The translations under genes were made by a program, and so were the position numbers. Positions 1 through 4,905 of a stretch of 8,036 nucleotides of DNA are shown here, one piece after another. Each line of letters opens with the position of its first letter. The stretch's first letter is position 1. The notes below the pieces were generated by a model. It was not told where the DNA came from. It worked only from the letters and a program-made list of their open reading frames with translations, and did no database searches. Source of the DNA: Euryarchaeota archaeon Ods04 (lineage in GTDB: Archaea > Halobacteriota > Halobacteria > Halobacteriales > Halorutilaceae); NCBI GenBank assembly GCA_028751055.1, contig JAQZDD010000035.1:1-8036 (forward strand), read 5' to 3'.

Positions 1-98
1 CCGCCGACGCCGTACTCCGTCTCCCAGTCAACTTCGGGCACTCTCTCGGACAGACCTTCGGCAAGGTACGTCTGGGCGCGCTCGGCGTTCTCTCCCAC
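1..98 (-). CDS. Partial hypothetical protein, N-terminal fragment
   Basis: An open minus-strand frame runs off the left edge. It begins at a GTG (complement of 96-98), just two codons after an in-frame TAG (102-104), and reads VGENAERAQTYLAEGLSERV and then PEVDWETEYGVGG. The composition (acidic, sensible helix-like spacing) looks like genuine coding sequence, and the other frames are less convincing. No family is recognised from 32 residues; the ending resembles the lead-in of some nuclease-like folds, but that is only an impression. The start is uncertain because no SD site or clear TATA box precedes the GTG. The gene would be divergent from the vapBC pair, sharing the 99-186 interval with it. 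Confidence 0.4.
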   Translation of the reverse strand, partial: MGENAERAQTYLAEGLSERVPEVDWETEYGVG

Positions 99-164
99 GA
101 GCTACGTCGTAGCGCACGCCACTTGTAGCTTATCGCCGTACTTGCGCGCAACACTTTTGTCGCT

Positions 165-180
165 GTATTACAAATAATAC
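165..180. promoter_or_regulatory. Perfect palindrome before vapB, likely autoregulatory operator
   Basis: GTATTA-CAAA-TAATAC is a perfect inverted repeat with 6-bp arms and a 4-bp spacer, ending 6 bp before the vapB ATG. VapB-type ribbon-helix-helix antitoxins usually bind palindromes at their own promoter, so an operator role is inferred from position and symmetry. The site lies where a leaderless transcript would begin, so bound protein would block initiation. Confidence 0.6.
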
Positions 181-186
181 GCCACT

Positions 187-429
187 ATGGGGACGGTCAG
201 TATCCGTATACCCGACGACCTCAAGGAGAGGATGGACGAACACGACGACGTGAACTGGAGTGCCGTTCTCCGCGAACATCTCAGGCAGGAGGTGGACGAG
301 CGCGAAAAGAAGAAAGTGGCACGCGCCGTCGCAACGAGCGAGCGTCTGAGCGCGGAGATAGACGAGGAAGAAGTCGCGGACACGGACACAGCCGAGACCA
401 TACGTGACTGGAGGAAACGGAGAAGATAA
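187..429 (+). CDS. vapB: VapB-type ribbon-helix-helix antitoxin
   Basis: This 80-residue protein is the likely antitoxin of the VapC encoded directly downstream. Residues 1-35 have the ribbon-helix-helix pattern: a short strand (TVSIRIP), then helix A (DDLKERMDEH), then helix B (WSAVLREHLRQEV). The rest is highly charged and probably disordered until it wraps the toxin, ending in a basic run (RDWRKRRR). Antitoxins of this class neutralise the PIN-domain RNase and, with it, repress their own promoter; the palindrome at 165-180 fits that. The ATG at 187 is the first start of the open frame and fits a leaderless transcript. The stop codon overlaps the vapC start (TAATG), which implies translational coupling. 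Family and partner are clear; DNA binding is inferred. Confidence 0.88.
   Translation: MGTVSIRIPDDLKERMDEHDDVNWSAVLREHLRQEVDEREKKKVARAVATSERLSAEIDEEEVADTDTAETIRDWRKRRR
419..422 (+). promoter_or_regulatory. Shine-Dalgarno site for vapC
   Basis: GGAG lies 6 nt before the vapC ATG, inside the last codons of vapB. It supports the overlapping TAATG start and internal initiation within a bicistronic mRNA. Confidence 0.55.
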
Positions 430-857
430 TGCGTGTCGTCGTAGACGCGAGCACCGTCGTCAAGTGGTACATACCTGAGAAGAACCACGTTGAGGCGAAA
501 AGACTGCGCGACGACTACCTCGACGGAAAACATGAACTCGTCGCACCCCATCTACTCGGGTTTGAGGTCGTGAACGCTCTCAGGTACAGCGGTCACTACG
601 AAGGCGAACGTCTCGTTGAGGCGTCGGAGTCGCTGTCCGAGTACGGCTTGGAGCTACGACCTTTCAGCGACTGCGGTCATGTCGCAGAGATAGCTGACGA
701 ACTCGATGTCTCGGTCTACGACGCGTCTTACGTGTCTCTCGCCTCCGCTGCCGGTTCGGTCGTCTTCACAGCGGACGAGGCTCTCGTCAACGAGGTTTCA
801 GAATCGGAGTACGCCGAACACGTAGAGCATATCGGCGACTACGAGACGTTCGGATAA
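429..857 (+). CDS. vapC: VapC-type PIN-domain ribonuclease toxin
   Basis: A 142-residue PIN-domain protein of the usual VapC length. The four acidic residues that bind Mg2+/Mn2+ are all visible: D6 in VVVDAS, E46 in GFEVVNAL, D98 in VYDASYVSLA and D116 in FTADEAL. VapC toxins are endoribonucleases that typically cut tRNA or rRNA when freed from VapB; the target here cannot be told from sequence. The start overlaps the vapB stop by one base, and a GGAG at 419-422 lies 6 nt before the ATG, so it has its own SD inside vapB. No catalytic residue is missing, so the toxin looks active. It converges on the hydrolase gene with only 14 bp between stops. Confidence 0.93.
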   Translation: MRVVVDASTVVKWYIPEKNHVEAKRLRDDYLDGKHELVAPHLLGFEVVNALRYSGHYEGERLVEASESLSEYGLELRPFSDCGHVAEIADELDVSVYDASYVSLASAAGSVVFTADEALVNEVSESEYAEHVEHIGDYETFG

Positions 858-871
858 TAAGCCGCCTTCGG

Positions 872-1603
872 TCACACGACGCGGTTCCTCAACGTCCCGA
901 CGCCGTCGTACGTAATCTCCACGTCGTCGCCGCGTTCCAGAAGACCGGGGTTTGCGGGGCTTCCGAACGCTATCACGTCACCCTCGCGGAACGTGAACCT
1001 GCGCGAAAGGAACGAGACGAGTTCGTGCGTGTCGAAGAGCATCATCTCCGTGTTGGCGTCCTGTCTCTTCTCGCCGCCGACGTAAGTCTCCATGTCGATA
1101 CCCGACACGTCCACATCCGTCTCGACCCACGGACCGAGGGGCGCGGAGCCGTCGAACGCCTTGCGCGCCGTTCTGCGCTCCTGGTCGAGCGCGTCCAAGT
1201 CGTTCATTACGGTGTACCCAAGGAGTACGTCGGGCACTTCGTCCTCGGAAACGTCGTGGCATCTTTCGCCGATTACGGCGGCGAGTTCTCCGGCGTAGGT
1301 GAGTTCGTCTGTCCAGTCGGGATATACGATGTCGTCTCCGGGTGCGAGGACGCTCGTCGGAGGCTTGATGAAGAAGTCGGGTACGTCGGGCACGTCGTAC
1401 TCCATCTGGTCTATCTTCTCGGCGTAGTTACGTCCGACGCAGTAGAGTGCCGACGGTTCGCAGGGAGCGAGGAGGTCGTCGTACTCTACCCTCGTTCCGT
1501 CTATCTCGCCTCCCGTGTCGTCGCCCACGTACTCGCCTTCCAGCACCTCTCCGTCGACTTTTGCTCTCGCCAGCTTCATGCAGTTCCGTGTGCTTCCACG
1601 CAT
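872..1603 (-). CDS. Fumarylacetoacetate hydrolase (FAH) family protein, atypical active site
   Basis: A 243-residue single-domain FAH-fold protein; members hydrolyse, decarboxylate or isomerise beta-diketo acids in aromatic or keto-acid catabolism. Family landmarks are in order: the substrate-pocket lead ALYCVGRNYAEKID (52-65), FIKPPTSV (78-85), YAGELAAVIGE (103-113), GYTVMNDLDALDQERR (129-144), AFDGSAPLGPW (149-159), FGSPANPGLL (213-222) and the C-terminal GVGTLRN. The usual metal-binding E-x-E is reduced to A-x-E (A104, E106), while the aspartate (D135 in MND) remains. The usual D-x-x-A-R-D after it reads D-L-D-A-L-D. Substrate cannot be assigned. The ATG at 1603 is preceded by a GGAAGG at a 6-nt spacing; the in-frame ATG at 1579 (MKLARAK) is the alternative and gives a start more like other family members. 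Confidence 0.88.
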   Translation of the reverse strand: MRGSTRNCMKLARAKVDGEVLEGEYVGDDTGGEIDGTRVEYDDLLAPCEPSALYCVGRNYAEKIDQMEYDVPDVPDFFIKPPTSVLAPGDDIVYPDWTDELTYAGELAAVIGERCHDVSEDEVPDVLLGYTVMNDLDALDQERRTARKAFDGSAPLGPWVETDVDVSGIDMETYVGGEKRQDANTEMMLFDTHELVSFLSRRFTFREGDVIAFGSPANPGLLERGDDVEITYDGVGTLRNRVV

Positions 1604-1665
1604 ATCCGTCCTTCCTTTCGTCGCGGGCGTAGTCGCGGTTAATGTGTCATAGGTTACATTTCTGA

Positions 1666-1677
1666 GTTAAAGTTAAA
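1666..1677 (+). promoter_or_regulatory. Putative TATA-like element for the 1702 gene
   Basis: A tandem GTTAAAGTTAAA sits about 25-36 nt before the ATG at 1702, in the AT-rich centre of the divergent interval. The position fits a leaderless haloarchaeal transcript starting at or near the ATG. It is a weak TATA match, judged mainly by position and AT content. Confidence 0.35.
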
Positions 1678-1701
1678 CATGAGGGGTTCTAACGTACACC
1701 G

Positions 1702-2196
1702 ATGGGAGAAAAAACGCGCAGTCCGGAGGAGATTGAGGAGCGCATAGCAGACATCCTCGGTTACTGCCGTTTGGACGGCGAACTGCACGACCCACGAGAC
1801 TTCGAGGAGAAGTACGCCGGTATGCGTTGGGAATGCCCCGACTGCGACCTGACGGTAAGCAAGCGTAGCTACATGCGTGCGAGCGACCTCCAGTGGGTCA
1901 TAACCCCTCATGAAGTCCCGACACAACAAGGGGGAGGCACCTCCGAAGCCGACGGAACCGAAAGAACGCCCGCGGAGAGAAGGGAGGAGAAGACGAGCCT
2001 GCTTGACAACGTGCAGAAGGTTCAGAACAACCTACTCGGTGACGATAGCCTGCGGGAGCGGGCGAAGAGTATGGGACTGAATGACGAAACACCGGCAGAC
2101 GGCAGTACCGACGTTTCAGGAGGCTCCAACGGCTCCAGCTCCGACACCGAAGACGAAGAACTTGAGAGCAAAGGCGAAGAAGAAAGACAGGTTTAG
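1702..2196 (+). CDS. Hypothetical acidic protein with possible zinc site
   Basis: This 164-residue protein is not recognised. The N-terminal ~70 residues look folded: a charged helix (PEEIEERIADILGYC), then a loop, then WECPDCDLTVSKRSYMRASD. C22, C45 and C48, with H29 as a possible fourth ligand, could form a zinc-binding site; the CPDC knuckle is the strongest hint. From about residue 75 the chain is a low-complexity acidic Ser/Gly/Glu tail with one helical patch (LLDNVQKVQNNLL), typical of disordered tails in salt-adapted proteins. No signal peptide or membrane segment is seen, so it is probably cytoplasmic. It is divergent from the FAH-family gene, and its stop is 4 bp from the permease stop, so it is a single-gene unit. 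It may be a small nucleic-acid or protein adaptor, but nothing proves it. Confidence 0.75.
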   Translation: MGEKTRSPEEIEERIADILGYCRLDGELHDPRDFEEKYAGMRWECPDCDLTVSKRSYMRASDLQWVITPHEVPTQQGGGTSEADGTERTPAERREEKTSLLDNVQKVQNNLLGDDSLRERAKSMGLNDETPADGSTDVSGGSNGSSSDTEDEELESKGEEERQV

Positions 2197-2200
2197 CGTC

Positions 2201-3676
2201 TCAGTCGCTCGTCTCCTCCGAACCTCCGCCTATCTTCTCGTGCTTGTGTAAGAGAGCCATCCTCTCGCGTAGGTCGACGCCCTTCTTCTCGTAGTAACGT
2301 ATCCGTGCGAAGTAGACTATGCTACCCAGCACCATCCAGCCCAAGACTACGGCGAGGGCTGTGGGCGCGCTCGAAGCCACGAGGAGCGTGAAGATGAACG
2401 AGAGGACTACGTTGCCGATGGCTACTATCTTGAGCACGGGCATCGGGAGCTTGTAGAACGAGTACTCGTACCTCTGCGGGAACTCCTTAGGCAGGTTCCA
2501 GAGCGCGACACCGCCTATCATGAACGCTATGAATATACCGGTCACGACGACAACTACGAGCCAGTCAAGGAAGTCGACCGTCGTGACGCCGTCAAGGAAC
2601 TCCGTGAAGGGGACTATGAGTATCGGCGGCACACCGAGCAGGACGATGGAGCGGTGCGGTGTCTGGAACCTGTCATGTATCGCGGCGAAGTAGTCGGGGA
2701 CGACCTCGTCACGTGCCGCACGCATGACCGTCCGTGAGTACGACGTGAAAAGCGTGTTGACGGTCGTCGCCGCTGCGAGCAGGGCACCGACGGCTATGAT
2801 AACGATAGCCCACGTCGGAATGAGGTCTATCATGACTGTCGCAAGACCGCCTTCGACAGGCTCACCTGTCGCCGGATCTATCGTCTGCTCCCACGGTATC
2901 GCGCCGGCGAGAGCGACGACGACGGCTACGGCTAAGACGGTCACGAGACCCATACCGATTGCGAGCACCCTCGGTATGTTCTTGACGGGGTTTTCAAGCT
3001 CCTCGCCTATCTCGATTATCATCGAGAATCCTTGGAACGGTATGTACAGAAGCACCACCGCGAGTATAAACGGTCCCATGCCTTCGGCGAAAGGCTCGCC
3101 TTCGCCGTCGGGGAACAGTGGTGTCAGGTTGTCGGGGTTGAAATGGAGCGCGCCGCCGATTATGAATGTAATCATGCCCAGAAGGAGAAAAGCGACGAGT
3201 GCTATCTGTACCCTCGCAGCCATCTGTATTCCGATGTAGTTGATTATCAGGAAGCCCACGAGAAGTATCCACGCTCCGACGGAGGTGGATATATCGACGT
3301 TGCCCGGTAGTATGTCGAAGAGTATCGGAAGGTACTGCCCGAAGCCGAGCGCGGCGAAAAGGAGATACGACCAGACGGCGAGAACGGGAACTATGACCGC
3401 CAAAAGACCCCAGAAAGGTCCGACGAGACGCGACCCGTAGACGTATATGCCGCCCGCGACGGGTATCGCGCCGCCCAACTGGAGGAGAAGGAGGACGCCG
3501 AATATCATCGGCACTATGGATACGAGTATCGCCGCCGTGATGCTCGGTCCGGCTTCCGCAGCCATCTGTGTAGGTACTATGAAGATGCTCATACCGAGTG
3601 CCGTTCCGACGAGCAGAGCCACGGCACTGAACACGCCAATACGTTCGTTAATCAGCTTGTAGTCGTCTCCTGACAT
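2201..3676 (-). CDS. APC-superfamily amino-acid permease
   Basis: A 491-residue multi-pass membrane protein of the amino acid-polyamine-organocation superfamily, a cytoplasmic-membrane secondary transporter for amino acids or related amines. The N-terminal motif GTALGMSIFIVPTQMA (24-39) is the broken first helix, in place of the usual G-S-G-I-F. It is followed by GGIYVYGSRLVGPFWG (75-90) and the conserved GFSMIIEIGEELENPVKNIP (216-235). About twelve hydrophobic segments can be counted, and the length is normal for the family. A polar stretch after IPWEQT (about 260-276) forms an outside loop longer than usual. The C-terminus is a short charged cytoplasmic tail. The ATG at 3676 has GGTGA 6 nt upstream, which fixes the start and implies a leadered mRNA. 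Substrate is not predictable; the facing regulator at 3884 could control it, but adjacency is the only evidence. Confidence 0.9.
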   Translation of the reverse strand: MSGDDYKLINERIGVFSAVALLVGTALGMSIFIVPTQMAAEAGPSITAAILVSIVPMIFGVLLLLQLGGAIPVAGGIYVYGSRLVGPFWGLLAVIVPVLAVWSYLLFAALGFGQYLPILFDILPGNVDISTSVGAWILLVGFLIINYIGIQMAARVQIALVAFLLLGMITFIIGGALHFNPDNLTPLFPDGEGEPFAEGMGPFILAVVLLYIPFQGFSMIIEIGEELENPVKNIPRVLAIGMGLVTVLAVAVVVALAGAIPWEQTIDPATGEPVEGGLATVMIDLIPTWAIVIIAVGALLAAATTVNTLFTSYSRTVMRAARDEVVPDYFAAIHDRFQTPHRSIVLLGVPPILIVPFTEFLDGVTTVDFLDWLVVVVVTGIFIAFMIGGVALWNLPKEFPQRYEYSFYKLPMPVLKIVAIGNVVLSFIFTLLVASSAPTALAVVLGWMVLGSIVYFARIRYYEKKGVDLRERMALLHKHEKIGGGSEETSD

Positions 3677-3682
3677 TCTAAT

Positions 3683-3687
3683 TCACC
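3683..3687 (-). promoter_or_regulatory. Shine-Dalgarno site for the permease
   Basis: GGTGA on the minus strand, 6 nt before the ATG at 3676, matches the anti-SD end of archaeal 16S rRNA. It distinguishes this gene from the apparently leaderless ones in the window. Confidence 0.5.
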
Positions 3688-3738
3688 GGTACGTCTGTTA
3701 TCTGTTACCTCAGCCCGAGTACTTCAAGATTCCCCTAG

Positions 3739-3746
3739 CTTATAAG
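3739..3746 (-). promoter_or_regulatory. Palindromic TATA box CTTATAAG
   Basis: CTTATAAG is an excellent archaeal TATA box. Reading leftwards it would place a transcription start near 3715, giving the permease a leader of roughly 39 nt that contains its SD site. The box is self-complementary, so it could also drive rightward transcription towards 3884 with a leader of about 115 nt. The minus direction is preferred because of the SD. Confidence 0.5.
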
Positions 3747-3753
3747 AGTTCAG

Positions 3754-3800
3754 ATACCCGACGCGACGCGGTTTGGGGGTGAAGTCGGGTATATCTACCC
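3754..3800. repeat. Inverted repeat with an alternative overlapping hairpin
   Basis: ATACCCGAC (3754-3762) and GTCGGGTAT (3784-3792) form a perfect 9-bp inverted repeat around a 21-nt loop. The right arm also takes part in a second perfect hairpin, GGGTA-TATC-TACCC (3787-3800), so the two structures exclude one another. The element lies just beyond the CTTATAAG box, between the permease and the ribbon-helix-helix gene. It could be an operator, or a switching leader RNA for the 3884 gene. Confidence 0.5.
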
Positions 3801-3883
3801 TCCCGGCGTAGCATCTCGCCTCTCCTGACGTATCTCGTCCGCAAAGAGTTAAGTTCCGCCGTACGTTACTACTGACGAAGAGT

Positions 3884-4261
3884 ATGCCCGAAAACAAGGA
3901 CAAGATAGTCTCGTTCCGCGTCTCCGAGGACACGTTCGAGACGCTCTCCGAGATAGGCGAGTCGCGTGACGCTTCGCTCTCCGCGGTGTTCCGTGAGTAC
4001 GTCGACATGCTCGTCAAACACGACGGCGCGGTCGAACTCGTGCCGGAGGGGCGCGCACCCGAGGACGACGACTTCCCGCCCAAGGTCAAGGTTCCGAAAC
4101 AGGTTCTGCGCGAACAGGAACGTCTCGAACTCGAAAACGAGCATCTCCGTGAGCAGATAGAGGAGCACAAGGAGTACATCAACAAGCTCAAAGACCGTCT
4201 GGAGGACGACGAGAACGTCGAACACGTCATGCTCGGAAACGTCGACGCAGAGTACAGGTAA
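3884..4261 (+). CDS. Ribbon-helix-helix protein with C-terminal coiled coil
   Basis: A 125-residue soluble protein. Residues 6-43 fit a ribbon-helix-helix DNA-binding domain: strand KIVSFRVS, helix EDTFETLSEIGES, then helix SLSAVFREYVDML. A proline-rich acidic linker (about 50-70, VPEGRAPEDDDFPPKVKVP) follows. Residues about 72-112 form a long charged helix with leucine/isoleucine heptad spacing (LREQERLELENEHLREQ and on through INKLKDRL), most likely a coiled coil. This is the build of a dimeric or tetrameric transcriptional regulator rather than an antitoxin, since no toxin gene adjoins. The ATG at 3884 is the natural start; no SD precedes it. Targets are unknown, but the inverted repeats at 3754-3800 upstream are candidate sites for self-regulation. 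Confidence 0.75.
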   Translation: MPENKDKIVSFRVSEDTFETLSEIGESRDASLSAVFREYVDMLVKHDGAVELVPEGRAPEDDDFPPKVKVPKQVLREQERLELENEHLREQIEEHKEYINKLKDRLEDDENVEHVMLGNVDAEYR

Positions 4262-4304
4262 CACGTTGTGGCGTCAGATAGAGCTGTGTTAACCACCTCC
4301 ATAG

Positions 4305-4313
4305 CTTATATTA
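4305..4313 (+). promoter_or_regulatory. TATA box for the CBS gene
   Basis: CTTATATTA is centred about 27 nt before the ATG at 4336 in an AT-rich patch, the position expected for a leaderless archaeal transcript starting at the ATG. Its good quality suggests the CBS operon was well expressed before it was damaged. Confidence 0.6.
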
Positions 4314-4335
4314 ACTATCGTTCTTATTTTCAGGC

Positions 4336-4839
4336 ATGACCACAGCCTTCGACGAAGCTATCGACGAGCCGCCGGAGGACGCGGAGGACTACGAGCTTTC
4401 CGTCGACGATGTGATGACCGACGGCTACGTCTCCGTTACCGAGGACACGAAAATAAACGAGGCTATCGACGAGTTTCAGCGGTACGCGCCCGACGACCCC
4501 GAGAAGACGACCGTCTACTACACGTAAGTCGTGGACGACGGCGGCAAGCTCGTCGGTGTCGCGTCGCTCCGTGAGATGCTGTCAGCCGACGGCGACGCGC
4601 CGATGTCAGAGATCATGCAGACGGAGCTTGTCACGTTCTCTCCCGAAGCCGACGCCGAGCAGGTGGCAGCTGACGTGGCGGACCTGCACTTCCCCGCCGT
4701 GCCTGTCGTGAACGACGAAGGTGTTCTGGTCGGAATCGTACGTTCTGAGACGCTCCTTGACGTGGTGGAGGAGGAGTCGAGCGAGGACATGCTCCGTATG
4801 CAGGGCATGAATGATGAATCCGTCGAACTACTCAGCTAA
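4336..4839 (+). pseudogene. MgtE-type CBS-pair protein interrupted by an in-frame TAA
   Basis: The frame encodes 167 residues carrying two CBS motifs, but codon 64 is TAA (4525-4527). The first CBS motif starts at DDVMTDGYVSVTED and reads through KTTVYYT, stop, VVDDGGKLVGVASLREML. The second is MSEIMQTELVTFSPEAD through FPAVPVVNDEGVLVGIV and ends in LLDVVEEESSEDMLRMQGM. The xVVEEExxEDM ending is like the CBS-to-plug junction of MgtE Mg2+ channels, so this was probably a free-standing CBS sensor of nucleotides or Mg2+. Related proteins typically have Tyr at the interrupted position, so TAC or TAT to TAA would need one base change. Everything after the stop is intact and in frame, so the lesion is recent, an assembly error, or read through. 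Downstream initiation at GTG 4531 would give only a CBS fragment. Confidence 0.8.
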
Positions 4840-4841
4840 CC

Positions 4842-4871
4842 ATGAACATAGACTGGTTTGGATATTCATCA
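4842..4871 (+). pseudogene. 5' fragment of a small membrane protein gene, split by the IS
   Basis: An ATG 2 nt after the CBS stop opens the frame MNIDWFGYSS, then reads three codons of apparent element sequence and stops at TAG (4881-4883). Joined to 6253 the frame continues as LYVAVGLLLVAISPYVV, a membrane helix. The tight spacing to the CBS gene suggests a former operon. The exact junction is uncertain by one codon either way (4868, 4871 or 4874 all keep the frame). Confidence 0.55.
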
Positions 4872-4889
4872 CCTTTAATATAGAACAAT

Positions 4890-4905
4890 ACATAACTGGT
4901 TATGT
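4890..4905 (+). repeat. Left-end subterminal hairpin overlapping the tnpB start
   Basis: ACATAAC-TG-GTTATGT is a perfect palindrome with 7-bp arms, about 18 nt inside the inferred left end. This matches the position of the TnpA recognition hairpin in IS200/IS605 elements. The preferred GTG start of tnpB (4904-4906) begins inside its right arm, so DNA or RNA structure here could also affect translation. Confidence 0.65.

Noticed and set aside
1025..1642. Long plus-strand open frame of 205 codons
   Set aside because: It is antisense to the FAH-family gene, whose motifs are unmistakable; its own translation has no recognisable domain and is a product of GC-rich codon structure.
1641..1660. Interrupted palindrome AATGT...ACATT between divergent genes
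   Set aside because: Only 5-bp arms with a 10-bp spacer in an AT-rich stretch; likely by chance.
2724..3239. Plus-strand frame of 171 codons inside the permease
   Set aside because: Antisense shadow of a well-conserved membrane protein, low complexity and no motifs.
3724..4302. Minus-strand frame of 192 codons over the ribbon-helix-helix gene
   Set aside because: Ser/Arg/Cys-rich shadow of the coding strand; the plus-strand protein has clear domain structure and composition.
4525..4527. Recoding of the CBS stop as pyrrolysine or selenocysteine
   Set aside because: Those use TAG and TGA; the codon is TAA, and TAA ends other genes in the window.
4811..4903. Upstream ATGs extending tnpB by 31 codons
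   Set aside because: This stretch overlaps the CBS gene end and host DNA outside the inferred element; homologous TnpBs, as far as I recall, begin near LETTRTYV.
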